A stretch of DNA of 64,000 nucleotides, taken from positions 4,759,129 through 4,823,128 of the forward strand of contig FN649728.1 in NCBI GenBank assembly GCA_000310025.1, given 5' to 3'. The notes under the pieces were generated by a model. That model was not told the origin of the DNA and made no database searches. It saw only the letters and a program-made list of their open reading frames with translations. Position numbers and translations under genes: made by a program. Source of the stretch: Ectocarpus siliculosus (lineage: Eukaryota; Sar; Phaeophyceae; Ectocarpales; Ectocarpaceae). Below are positions 1 through 11,593 of this stretch, one piece after another. How positions within the stretch are numbered: position 1 is the stretch's first letter; the number at the start of each line of letters is the position of its first letter.

Positions 1-250
1 CGAAAAAATTTTTTTCCAAAAAAATTTTTTTTTTTTGAAAAACTCTTGTTTCCCTTTTTTTTCCCCTTAAAGCTTTTTTGGAAGAAAACCGGGGATTTTC
101 CCCCACGACATATTTAGTTTTTTTTTTTTCCTAAAGAAAAAAACAATTTTTTCCCCCCTTTTGGGGGGGGGGGGGTAAATGGTTTAAACGTAAAGGGGGC
201 CAAAACTCCCTTGCCCCCCCCCCCCCCCCCCCCCCCCCCGACATTGAGCC
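1..250. other. Low-quality contig-end sequence
   Basis: The first ~250 bases are dominated by A, T, G and C homopolymers, including a C run of more than 25 at about 213-239. Nothing coding is credible. The pattern is what an unpolished read end or scaffold terminus looks like, and short reading frames rich in Gly or Pro here are artefacts of the runs. Confidence 0.7.
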
Positions 251-2858
251 AGCGGTTGTTTTGGTGTGGGCCGCTACTGTACCTACTGTATCCGAGGACC
301 TTTCGCGTGGCCGGTGTCGCCACCCGACTCCCAAGAACGCCTCCAGTTAGCCCACCCACCCCGGGTTGTTTTCTTTTTGATGCGTTCGGTGTAAAAGAAA
401 AAAATTTAGGTCAAATTGCATCAGTGGCGATCTGATAACCGCTGCTGCTTGTGTCTCCTGTGTCTTGTGATTCTTGTCTGCATGTAGCTGGTAGAATCGC
501 CGATCGGTTGTTTTTCGTCTTCGCTCGGAGGAAAAGCAAAGCTCCGGCACAAGTAATCGAGGAAGCAAGCGGCAAACACGCAGAATGACCCCCCTCTGAG
601 CGCACACGGGGATTGCCACCAGGTTTCAGCGTCTCCCGTCTTGCGTTTTCGCGACCGATCCTCTTTGCAGGTTTATCCATATCTCATAGCTAAACAAGTA
701 GTCTATTCCCTCCAGCCCACGCCGCAGTACGTGAGCGTACAGTAGAGGTGACAAGCGGTGTAAGTGATTCTCCGTCTTTTGAGGGCCAAAATTTAAAAAT
801 TGCCTTTCCTCCCCTTGTCTTCCCCTTTCCCTGATGACGCGTTCGCCGTACAGATCTCCATGATGGATTCTCCCAGCCTCGTATGTTTGCTCCTGTGCAC
901 GCTGCTCGACCTGATTCGATGATGGCATGTGCTCTGCTGATGGCACAAAAAAACAAGCCTTCCAAGCGTTGGGTTGGAGACCGCCGGGTCGGCGTGTATT
1001 GCGCGCCACCCACAAGGCAGCAGTCGCAGTGATTGTTTGGCGATTGATGGGTGTTGTTGGGGGTTTGTAGTGTAATTATTTTTTTGTTTTTCGACGCTTT
1101 CTTTGTGGTTCACCTTGCATGGGTGTGTCGTAGTATCGTCCCCTTTTCCGACAAGCTGCATCAATCCGCAGAGTAAGTTGACGGGGGGGGGGGCGGGGGG
1201 GGGGGGGTGCCTTTGCCCCATACTTTTCGGATGGATCATTTTGAACACAAAAAGGAAGTGGAATGCCGCTTGTTCCTCATGACGCAAAAAAGTAGTTATT
1301 TATTCCTTGCATGTGAGTGGTATGATAGGTTGGATTTTGTTCAAGCCAACAATTTTTGACAGTCTAGAACAACAGCTTGCGCCTCACGAAGGAACTCCTC
1401 TGTGTGTGTGTTTTTTTTTTTTTTCGTTACTCGTTACTAGTTTTCGTCTTGCCACTGCTGAGTAAAAAGTGGAGAACCCATCCCTACTCTCCAAGCATTG
1501 TTGCGGGAGATGCCCCGGATAGATAAGTCTGTCTCAGCATCGGATGGACGGATGGACAGTGCGAGAATGAACCAATCAGTGCACGACGTTTGTCGGCAAG
1601 CTTATGTTACTGTTTCAGGGCAAGGCAAGAAAGAGTGCTGCTCGGGGATATGCGGGCGTTAAGCGTTGTTGTTAACGATGGTGCCCCTTGTGGGCGGTTG
1701 GTTGCTCTTCTTGATGGTGCCCCTTGTGGGCGGTTGGTTGCTCTTCTTGTTGTAGGATGGTAGCTCTCAGCTCTCAACCGGGAAGACATGCGTAGATAGA
1801 TAGGGAGGAGGGACCATACGGGCGTCCCCATGCCCAAGGCGGCGGCGATGATAGTGATCATTGCTTCCGATGGAGGAAGTGGAGATAGATTTGTCGTGTA
1901 GCGTTTCTGTCACACCCGCTCTTCCTGGAATGCAGAGAGAGGGAAAGCTTACAAGCGGGAGCTTTGGGAAACTGTCGTAGATGTTGGCTGAAACATAATG
2001 GCCTGTCTGTGTGGTGACCCGTGTGCTTCGTGTGAAATATACTTCTATACAATAGCCTGGATGAAAAGGCCGCTCATGTCATTGGTTGGAGTTGAGAGTT
2101 GAGAGGAAGTACGGCGGCACGGGAGAGACAGAGAGAGAAAGGTGCATGGGGCACCTCAACCCCCACCCGTGAAGTTTCTTGTGGTGCTTCTTTCACCCAT
2201 CCATCCATGCGGTGATGATGTACGTGTGTGTGCTTTTTATTTTCATTCCAACATTTGACTCTGCGCATGTATGTTCCTTCCAAGACGTATTGTAGGACGT
2301 GTGTGTGCGAACCTTGTGACGCTCGCTCGAGGACCTTTTCAAGTCAGAGGGAAGCTTTGCCTCCTAGCCTGCGGGTTGGACGATCGATGGCTGGCTGTGA
2401 TCATTATTTGGTGCTCTTGTGAGTTTGTTCGTTTGTGTCGCCTTTTCTCGTTTTTTGCGTTGATTGCTTCAGAGCTTATTCCCTTCCATTTTTCTTTGCT
2501 CCCTTCCACTTTTTAGTAGTGTGCAGTGCGTCATGCTTAATTTGCTGATCTGGCGCTCAAAATTGAACGCGATTTTTTCTGTGATGATTCCGAAATATAT
2601 GTGCTGAAAAAAGTTAACGGGAGTTCACGGGCATGCTCGGCACTTCAACTTCCCCCGAGGCGTCTTGTCCGCGTTTCTTTGCCGTTTGCAGCATGCACAC
2701 ACAGTAGTGCGTGTTGTGCGTATTTATGCCGTGCGTGTTTAACCAGAGTTTTCTCCATGTCCATGGAAGATCTCATGTTCGTGAAGACATCATGTTCGTG
2801 AAGACATCAGCTCGCAAGAAAACCTTGCGAGAGCCACAACATGCTGCACGTTGCTGCG
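251..2858. other. Gene-poor stretch, G/T-rich on the + strand
   Basis: No reading frame with recognisable protein similarity on either strand. The + strand is visibly G/T-rich, a feature that elsewhere in this window marks the sense strand of introns and UTRs, so an unrecognised + strand transcript is possible. It holds an exact 36-bp tandem duplication (1678-1749), a 17-bp duplication near 2773-2806 and a G run near 1183-1207. Confidence 0.5.
1678..1749. repeat. Exact tandem duplication, 2 x 36 bp
   Basis: A 36-base unit beginning ATGGTGCCCC and ending TTCTTCTTG-like sequence occurs twice head to tail without a mismatch, which indicates a recent slippage or duplication event. It lies in a non-coding stretch. 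Confidence 0.85.
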
Positions 2859-2866
2859 CTTATTTT

Positions 2867-3629
2867 CAAGGGTTTACTCGGTAATATTACCGCCGTGGTG
2901 GTGGGCGGTCCCGGTAATCCACCGTTCCGCCGTTTTTGGTTTTACCGCCTCCGCCAAAATCATTACCGCCTTCCGCCAAAACAATTACCGCCGTACATGT
3001 ACGGCGTTACCGCCGAAAAAATACCGCCATACGGCATTTCCGCCCAAAAATTACCGCCATAAAGGTACGTTACCGCCCGTCGACCGTCGTCTGGCCTCGG
3101 TCGCTATGCTACACCACTGAGCGTCAGGAGTTCGAATCCGCACGTACGTGGACTTTCTTGTTTTTTTTACCGACTGTAATTTTCATTTTTCAAAGATTCG
3201 ATTTCATCTGTTCTTTGGTTGGAGTTTGGTTCGGGTTCGTTTTTACGTTTTTCTTTTTCATGTTTTATTTTTTACGTCGTGCTGACTCTAAAATGTGAAA
3301 GCCACTGGTGAATACGACAAAACAATCCATGAAAGTACATGGTCAATCGTCGGAATTGAGGTTTGCCATCTGTTCGGACGCCGTAACTCGGCACCGCACT
3401 TACGGCCTTGTTGGGTGCCGCTTGAAGTTTGTTGTGGCCACATGCACATGGCAATAGCACTCATTACCGCCGTGAAATTACCGCCGTTTTTTGTTTCTTT
3501 ACCGCCTCCGCCGAAGTCGTTACCGCCGAAAAACGCATTACCGCCTACCGCCAAAACAATTACCACCCGCCAAATGGAATTACCGCCGAAAACCTGTCCG
3601 CCTAAAAACCGTTACCGAGTAAACCCTTG
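2867..3629. mobile_element. Non-autonomous hAT-like transposon (MITE)
   Basis: The element is bounded by perfect 18-bp terminal inverted repeats, CAAGGGTTTACTCGGTAA at 2867-2884 and its reverse complement at 3612-3629. An 8-bp direct repeat CTTATTTT flanks it on both sides (2859-2866 and 3630-3637). Eight-base target duplications and ends starting CA(A)GGG are known hAT features. Inside each end is a cluster of the octamer TTACCGCC: about eight copies in 2886-3080 and about seven in 3463-3597. These resemble the subterminal transposase-binding repeats of hAT elements. The 763-bp body has no transposase, so it would depend on an autonomous partner elsewhere. Boundaries are seen directly; family assignment is inference. 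Confidence 0.8.
3088..3150 (+). other. tRNA-like segment inside the hAT element
   Basis: The sequence AGTTCGAATCC near 3129 fits a pol III B-box, and TGGCCTCGGTCG about 38 bp upstream is a weak A-box. I cannot fold a full cloverleaf, so this is at best a decayed tRNA or SINE-like fragment carried in the element. Confidence 0.2.
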
Positions 3630-3637
3630 CTTATTTT

Positions 3638-5043
3638 GACTACTACAAGCAGGAGAACACACACACACCCAACTAACTCGCTCAAACGACGCCTACACCA
3701 CCAACGAACCACTTCTTGTGGGGCCTTTACGTCTGTCGTCGTGGTGTCGTCCAAAAATCCAACAAGTAAATACTTGGGAACACATTTTTTGTTGGACCAC
3801 CCTCCACGAAGAACAACTGAACTCCCACTTCACACGACTACAAACAACATGGAGGAACGAACGTGAGTAAGTACCATAAAACAGCCAGCCCACCACAGCG
3901 ATCATCAATACCGACAAAACGTGAGCGGACCACCAGAGGGGGGCATCGACAGCTCAGCTGTGGCTTTACGATATGAAACAACATCACCGATACCATTTTA
4001 GCGAAATACTGACACCCCACCTATGAGCAGGCCCGTGATTCGACCCGTGGGGAACTCGAAACTGTTTTAATTTTCAAAAACTACCGAAAGAGCACCACCA
4101 CCACCAACAACAACACCACCACCTGGCCATCCACGAGCAGTCCGTGCCTTAGAAGGCAGATGCTCAGCAACTTTTTTTCCACCTCACACGCAACGCAACA
4201 AGGAACGAAACACGTCTGTCTGTCTGTGCACCCACCCGCAACCACCTCTCTCTCTCTTCCCACACACACACACGCGCAACAATCCAACACTAGCTATAAA
4301 CACGGCACAACACGTACATCTTGACCCCATCCTCCTCAACCGAAAAGACCACCAATATCGACAGCCGGTAAACGCATTACGACATTGGCGATGAAACGCC
4401 TTTTCAACGTACAACTTCTAGACATTGATGCAAGACTCTACACAAACTACGAACGCTACTGCCTGTGCTGCTGTACAGCAGTCTACGGTCCGCGAATCAA
4501 AGAAAGAGCCTTGTAGGCCGTGAAATTACACTGTAAAACTGGGAGCGAATGAATGCATAAAGCTCCCACACGGATTTGTTCCAACAATGCAAACGCAGCT
4601 ACCTGGCTGGTAGGAAACACGGATTATTTTCTTGCGCGATGATAGCGCGGCCAGGCCACAAGAGCAATCAATGCAACAATACACAAGAACCCAATTGATC
4701 CTGGTTTTGAACAACAACATGGTCAGGGTCATCATATCAACAACAACGTAACCTACCCATCAATTTCAACAAGGCGACCCCCTACGTACATGTAACGTCA
4801 TGGAACTATGGTATTTACTTCTTTCTACTGTGAACTAACCGACGTATTGTAGGACACGCATAATAAACACGCCACCGACACGATCGATCCACGCACACCC
4901 CGTCAACGACAAAAAAATACCAACTTCAACGCCCGCCCCACCCGCTCTCCAGCTCACACGAAAACTATTAAATAAATTACCAGGTGACTTGTCGTCAGTT
5001 GATGTTGATAGCTCATCGTCAGTTGAATGGCTCATCCATCAGA
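3638..5043. other. A/C-rich stretch, probable 3' UTR of the LPMO gene
   Basis: No coding sequence recognised. Immediately after the hAT element the + strand turns A/C-rich (so the - strand is G/T-rich), matching introns of the - strand gene that ends at 5044. The simplest reading is a long 3' UTR and downstream flank of that gene. The exact end of the transcript cannot be seen. Confidence 0.4.
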
Positions 5044-8000
5044 TCAGTTGACGGCTCCCTCGGGAACGCACTGGTGGTACCACTCGTTGCGCTCGACGCA
5101 CTCGGCGCCGGGCCAGCAGCACTCGGGGCCCTCCCAGTGGAGCCCTCCGCACTGCCCCCAGCCCTCGGAGCACCGGTCGTCCTTGGGCCGGCACTGGAAA
5201 ACCAAAGCAGCAACGCGGGGGGGGCAGAACACAAGAAATGGTCGGGAGTCAAGAAAAGAGAGAGAGGAGCGGGGTGGTTGTTCGGCGGAGGAGGCACAAG
5301 GAAAAACAAGGCTGCAGCGTAACTACTGACGGATACATCAAAACTTCGCTCGGTCGGTGAACGGCAACAAGAACGACAGCAGCAGTCGAGAAATCGAAAT
5401 TAATTGTCATCTCACCTCGGAGTAGCACTCCGCCATCTCCTCGCACTCGTAGCCGGCCCTGCAGCAGGTGGACCCGTCGTAGCCCTCCCCCCCGCACTGG
5501 TTGAACGCACCGACGGGGTCCTCGCAGTCGGAGTGGTCCGAGATGGGCGGGGGTACGGACGGCGCGAAGGTCGCCACGATCGGCTCGGTGGGAGAGTCCA
5601 TGGGCGTGGCCGGCTCGAGCTCGGCGGTGGGCGCCGGCGTGGGCTCGTCGTAGTCTTCTCCGTCCATGGAGGACGAGTCGTCGTCGTCGTCGTCGTCGTC
5701 GTCGCCTTCGACCGGTGCGGGGGTCGTCGGCTCGTCGTACTTCATGGTGGGCGACGGCGTGGGCTCATCGTCCTCCTCTTCGTACTTCATGGACGGGGCG
5801 GGCGTGGACTCGTCGTCGAACTCCTCTTGCTCCGGGGTGGGGGCGTACGTGGGGGGCGCTACGGGCGCTTCCATGGGAGCTTCGGTTCCCTCCTCTTCCT
5901 CGGGAGTGGGGGAGGGAGTGGGGGAGGGAGCGGGGCGAGGGGCGGGGGCGGTGCCAGGTCCTCCGTCTGATCGTTTTCGAAACAACAGGAGGCGGCGGGA
6001 ACGGGAGGGGGGGGAAATCAACATCAGAGTTTGCGTAAAAAATGAGGCAAGGACCGCGGTTGGTTCTATTCTCGGGGATAAGATCAAACCACACTTTGGC
6101 TGTTCTAAACAACGTACCTACTTTCCTCCAACAACCAGCATCTTCCTTGTGGGTGGCTACATGGTAACGGCAGCTTACCGGAGGTGATGGAGATGTCCGC
6201 GCAGTTCCAGAACTCCTCGGGGTAGGCGTCACCGTCGCCGCACTGGCCGACGACCTCGTTGATCCAGTCGGCCTTGCTAGGCGCGCACGAGCTGGGCCAC
6301 GACTCGGGGTTGAACTCGGCGTAGCCTTCGTGCTTGCACGAATTGCCGGTGTCTGCGTTGCGTGGAAGAGGACGCAGCAGGGAGGGGGGGGGGGGGTTGA
6401 GGACAAGCGTACATGCACTGCGTGCCGTTCTGCTTTGGTGGTGCCTTTCTAAGACGTCTGAGATCGACTGGCTCGGCCTACACAAACCAACACGTGTACA
6501 AGAATGTACTGTAATACGACAAGCAACAAGTGTGGGGTGTCTGGGCTCGATGAATAGATGCATGCATAATCACTCACAGTAAACCATCTGCACAACGCAG
6601 CGGTCGCAGACCACGCCCTCCGGCAGCTGGTACCGAGCGGTGGCCACGTCGCCCGGGTAGGCGCCCTCCACCAGGTCCTGGTCGGTCTCGCTGGCGCGGC
6701 AGGGGGGGTCCAGGATGAACCGTCCCTTGTATTCGGGGTCGATGGGGCCGTTGAACTCGTCGTCTATCGCGCGGTCGAGGGGGTAGTCGTTGAAGCAGGA
6801 CTGGGTGACGATGCTGTCTTCGCCTTCGGGGAGGTCGGCGGTGTCGCAGAGGAAAGCCTCCACATGGCCCTGTCAAAAGGATGGGAAAGGACGGCATGTG
6901 GGGAAGCGGGACGAACAGGTAGGGTTCGGCGTTGTAGGAAGATCGGGTTGGTAAGCTGCGTTTGTTAGGCATGTGGATTAACGGTGAAGGTGACCAGGAC
7001 TTACGTACACCACTGACGTACCTTCATAATCTTAACCTGCAAGTATAATTGGGGGGTTCAGCGCCAGCACAGTCCGTGGTAAATGAGCCTACTGAGCACC
7101 TCGACAACGTCACCGCGGAAAATGCTCTCTGCACTGACGTGGTATGTTTTATCGTCAACGCACCCAGTGGTAGGTAGACACGAGGATCTTGACCTCTAGG
7201 ACCCCGCCTTCGGCGTACGTGCCGAGGACGGGGTAGTTGTAGTTCTCGCGACCGTACTTGTTGTCACCCTCAGCCGCAGTCTGGAATGAGAGCACACGCA
7301 AGGGTGGGTGGGGGGCTGGCGTGAGAGGCGGGTGGTCGGAGAATATGTAGCGATACAGAGTCGTACGATATGTACAGAGCAGTGTTAGTCTATCTATGCC
7401 AAGCTCATTCTTTGATGTCGACAGTCGTTCAACCAAATACTGCTGTACGCCACCGGCGTCCGCTCTCCGCACACCCACCCGAACTCAAGTCTACAGCACT
7501 ACATCGGTAGTACAGATTGTGAGAACTGTAAATGCCACACAGACACAAACCACCCTATTTTTGTACCTGCTCGGGGTCGCCGCAGATGCCGTGCCTCTGT
7601 GCCACCTCGTCACTCTCGAGGTAGTTCCCGTTGGCTGCTCGTGCACCCTGGTAGTGAGGCCAGGGCTTGTCGCCTGAACGCTCGCGAATCGCGGCGGGCC
7701 CACGGGACTGGTAGCAGTGCGGGCAGAAGTTAACCGGAACCTCTCCTTCCCTGCAACGGGCGAAAGGGAGCCACAGGACAAAATCACGAGATCCGTGAGA
7801 GGAGGAGGACCAACCACCCACAAGCAACCAATCCGTTAGATTTCGGTTTCCAGCTTTTTAGTGAAAACAGCAGCAGCAGCTATTATAGAGAAAAGTGCGG
7901 GAGGTTCTACATGTAGTCTGGAAATTGTATTCGTGAGAGATCTTGAGAGGGCGAGATACGTTTCCCGCTTCAAGGCACAGATGCTTAGCCTCGCAGACAA

Positions 8001-8762
8001 GAGGCGTCGTCCTATCTGGATAGAAATAGATATTATACCGTCTGTAAGTCCCCCCGCGCACAGCACGTCTGCGGTTGTGGGGCAATACCTACCCTGTACA
8101 GAGAGAGGCTTTGGTGGATGTGGCAACTTCCCAGCAACGGCGGGCGAAAGAGAACGACAGGAAGGAAAAAGATCACAAGATCCGGGAGAGGAGGGGCGGG
8201 CGAGGAGAGGAGGAGACCAACCACCCACAAGCAATCAATCCGTTAGACTTCGGTATCCAGTTTAGTGACGGAAGTGCGATGTCTGCAGAAAGTTGTATCC
8301 GTGAGAGTAGATCTTGATCTTGACAAAAGTCGCGATACGTTTCCCTGTTCAACGCACGCATGCAGACACGAGGCGTCGCTGCTGGTGTAGGTCCTATCTG
8401 TTTTACAGAATGCCTTCATGGATGCAGTCCAAGCCCGCGGCGCACGACACGCCTGCGGTTTGGGTTTTAGATATCTACCCTGTACAGAGGGCTTGCTGGA
8501 TGAAGCATCTCCACTAATTCCAAGATCCTGCCGTCGTCGCATGTTTTGAGATACTCGCGCGAGATAAAAAAGGCTAGCCGTGTACAACCGAATACCGACC
8601 AACTCACGGATTGAAGGGCGTGGTGCCTCCCAGCTGACGCGAGATCGGGGTCATCATGTAGACGTGGCCATCGCTGACAGGCAATTGAGCCAAGAATCCG
8701 CCGACGCTCAGCAGCGCCGCTGCCACTGCCGCCGCCCTTGACGCTGATGATGATGAAGACAT
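5044..8762 (-). CDS. Secreted AA15-like lytic polysaccharide monooxygenase with two CBM1 modules
   Basis: Seven exons: 8762-8608, 7750-7567, 7280-7164, 6869-6578, 6352-6179, 5966-5416, 5193-5044; 540 residues, all GT-AG and in frame. Residues 1-32 are a signal peptide (Ser/Ala-rich, then a hydrophobic core). Cleavage before His33 (GHVYMMTP) would expose the N-terminal histidine of a copper histidine brace; STYHWGH (His151/His154) offers the second. Further family marks are CPHC, HGICGD, CDRCVVQMVYYTGNSC and EEFWNCADISI, as in PF03067/AA15-type enzymes. Residues ~310-454 form a Pro/Thr/Glu/Asp linker with nine consecutive Asp. Two fungal-type cellulose-binding CBM1 modules follow (~455-491 and 492-540, WGQCGG...ECCWPGAEC). 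The enzyme probably acts oxidatively on cellulose or another wall glucan outside the cell; the substrate is inferred. The start ATG has context AACAAAATG. Confidence 0.85.
7741..8510. repeat. Diverged tandem duplication in LPMO intron 1, ~2 x 385 bp
   Basis: Units at about 7741-8124 and 8125-8510 align along their length. Shared landmarks in order are GGGCGAAAG, GAGGACCAACCACCCACAAGCAA, the CGATACGTTTCCC segment, GAGGCGTC..CCTATCTG, and CCCTGTACAGAG. The proximal unit begins almost exactly at the 3' splice site of exon 2, so the duplication may once have copied the acceptor; no copy of the exon 2 protein motif (CPHC) survives in the distal unit. Confidence 0.7.
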
Positions 8763-10136
8763 TTTGTTCGCTGCGTATGTCGTGTGTGTACACTGTCGGT
8801 GTGCTGCTGTCAGTTTGCGGCCTGTTGAGTGTGGGTCGAGGCACGCCGGGTTGGTGTGGGTGGCAGGGAGAGGAGAAGGAGGGAGAAAGTGAGGGTGTGT
8901 GGCTGGGTGGGTGGGTGTGGCAGTAGCCCTACCGTATGCATCTATCTCCAATGCATATCGAAACAACCGTTGGGGGTCAACCGCTATAATACAGCCGAAA
9001 AACGCTTCTCATTGGCTCACCGGCTATAATCGAACCAACGCCACTGCGCAAGAGAGTATGATGGGTCGTGCGTTTGTCGGAGAAACTCGTGTAAAAATCC
9101 GTTTGGGTACAAGCAGGGCACAACTTTCGACTTGCTCATGGGCTGACCCACTTGCTGCGCTGTGCTGTGATGGGATGACTCCGTGTTTCCGTGCGGAGGA
9201 GTGAACAGCAAGACAAGGTGCTACTGTACTATGGGGACCACCGCACACAGAAGAATCACAGAGGGTTATAGTCAACAGAGAACAGAGGTTCAAAATTTCA
9301 AATTCAAATTTCAAAGAGTCGAATAGTTTCGTCTCGGGGTAACGATAGAATAGCCGTTCGTGCCATTCGTAAACATCGAGAAGTACGTTTGGATACATAC
9401 ACGTGTGTGTGCGTTAGGTGCGTGAGAGTACTGGTGAGAGTACTGGTGAGAGGACGTGAGATGAGCGTTAAGTGCAGCCCTGCTGATGTGTGAATGAGCG
9501 AACATTTCAGAATGGTTTCATTTCGCAATAATTAATAGAAGGACAAATGGACACTTGCTCTGCCTCCGTTGGGTATTTTGTGCGTTTGTTCGTGTCATCC
9601 GGCTCGCACCTCGTACAAGGGTAGTTCCAACCTAGACTACGCATATATAATCTACATGTATGTGTAGGTGCGAGGATTTTGTGGATATGCGAAGGAAGGC
9701 TGATCAAGCTATTCTTCTGACTGCCGCATCTACAAGTAGTAGTAGTGTACAATAGCAATCGTCTCGTTGTGCTGAAACACTGGTTTATATTGTGTGGTCA
9801 TCACCAAGTACCGACGGACGGACGTATGACGACGTCGTGGGCTAAAAGGGCAGGCAGCATCATCACATGCATATCGTAGTTGGGCTTTTGGTTTTTGCCT
9901 CCTGCAAAGCGAGCGTTGGCCGTTCGCTTGCTGTTGTTGTTGTTGGTTATTGGATTTTACTGCTGTAGCACGAACAAACAAACACAGAAAGAAAGACGTG
10001 CACACCCCTCGTCAGAAAAGCAAAGTCACGCGAAAGAAAGTAGTGCAGTAAATAAATCAAGAATCATTTACTTGGTAATTCGTACTACAGCAGCAGCAGT
10101 GCTGTAGTTAGTAGTACTGTTGGACCAGCAGTTAGA
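8763..10136. other. Upstream region of the LPMO gene, no gene seen
   Basis: No protein-coding similarity. A CCAAT box on the - strand lies at 9011-9015, about 250 bp before the LPMO start. Simple repeats include AATTTCAAA repeats near 9293-9315 and a GAGAGTACTGGT duplication near 9423-9450. Confidence 0.4.
9011..9015 (-). promoter_or_regulatory. CCAAT box upstream of LPMO gene
   Basis: The - strand reads GAGCCAATGAGA, a good CCAAT context, some 250 bp upstream of the start codon at 8762. It could recruit NF-Y in a eukaryotic promoter. A chance match is quite possible. Confidence 0.25.
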
Positions 10137-10627
10137 CCATGTTTATGGTTTAAAAATCTTTATCTTCCATATTCTTTGGACAAATGCTGACTTTTTCGAC
10201 CTTTGGGCAGTCTGCCTCCCGAACGAATGCGAATCAGCCGTTCGACCGTTGAGAATAGTCACAGCTTTGCCTGAGATGTATACAGGCCGCCTATTTATTT
10301 CGCCAGGGTCCACGTTTGATTTTTCCCAGCAGAGCAAAATGTGCAAGATTCGGCCGAAAGACCACCTCGGAGCTTGGGCCAAGATCTGTCCAAAAGCTGG
10401 TGTTGGAAAAATCTTGCGTGAAAATTGCGCATCTTGCAAAAATCAAACGTGGGCCCTGGCGAAACATGTTGTTGGCGATCTGTAGACATCTCAGGCAAAG
10501 CTGTGACTATTCTCAAAGGGCGAACGGCTGATTCGCATTCGTTCGGGAGGCAGACTGCCCAAAAGGTCGAAAAAGTCAGCATTTGTCCAAAGAAAGGAAG
10601 ATAAAGATTTTTAAACCATAAACATGG
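10137..10627. mobile_element. Long inverted repeat (foldback/MITE-like), 491 bp
   Basis: Left arm 10137 to about 10330 and right arm about 10435-10627 are nearly perfect reverse complements for ~190 bases, starting CCATGTTTATGGTTTAAAAA, with about 100 bases between. The interior keeps weaker complementarity. Such a structure fits a foldback transposon or MITE and would form a long hairpin if transcribed. I could not define a convincing target-site duplication, and there is no transposase. Confidence 0.8.
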
Positions 10628-11593
10628 GTCCTATTAATAGTGGCATTTATAAATGCCGTTGTGTTCGTACCATCGGTCGCCCTGTATGCGTCCCATCTAT
10701 AGTCTAAACGACGGCAAATTATTTGCCTACAATTCTGCACTGCAGAGTCAGTTGTAGGAGCATGTTTTGGGGTGGGTTGGATACGTTGCAGAACTGGGTG
10801 TTGTGGCGACGCGAAACTCCCTTAATACGTGACAAAAAAACAGCCAGCCAGACGCGTACTCCAGCGTCTTGATCTTTGTTGTCCACTCGTCCACTCACAC
10901 CTACAACATATATGGAAATAAACTAGCAAAGATGGTGTCCCACACCACGCGTCGCACACGGGGTTGACCAGAAATAAATCGTCTAAACCAGACCCCAACG
11001 AAAACAACCAATCTGAGTCTTTGTTGGACCCCCCCTCGAGTACATCCTGTGGTTGCAACGGTTGGTTGTCGATTTTTGCCAGTCGTCTCTTTTCGGTAGA
11101 GACAGGTTTGCGGGGGGGGGCGTGGCCAGGATGCCAAAAAGCGATTGGTCAGAAGCACGGATGGATCACGGTACTTCCTTCGATTCTGTGCCACTGAACG
11201 GTAGGGCCACCCGAGCGACACGCCATCACTTCCGTCCACCACGGTTAGTTGCTCAGGTCACCCCCCACCCATACCATTCCAGCTAATTTGCTATTTTTAT
11301 CACAGCCGCCAGCATGAAAGGTACACTATGCATACGGCTGTGCTTAACACACACGAAAGGCTGGATCTGCTGCGGCCAACAGCGCGTGATCACAACAGCA
11401 AGTAGCATACACCGGGAACTATGCAAGTACACTTCCAACCATGCCCTGCCCGCCTTCCGCACAACTTACCAAACACTGATCTCAGCACCCTACCCTCGTG
11501 GACACGTCCGAATATGCCTACAGCAATACCCAACACTCCTTCCTGCCCCACACTACCGCTGTCTCAAGTACCTCTCTAGCACGCAGCACCTCC
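10628..11593. other. Probable 3' flank/UTR of the SSB gene
   Basis: No coding sequence recognised. From about 10.8 kb the + strand is A/C-rich, i.e. G/T-rich on the - strand, as expected for the 3' UTR of the - strand gene ending at 11594. Confidence 0.35.

Noticed and set aside
5404-6187. Long + strand frames rich in Gly/Val/Arg or Ser (up to 188 codons)
   Set aside because: They are antisense shadows of the LPMO linker exon, where Asp/Glu/Pro/Thr codons keep the other strand open.
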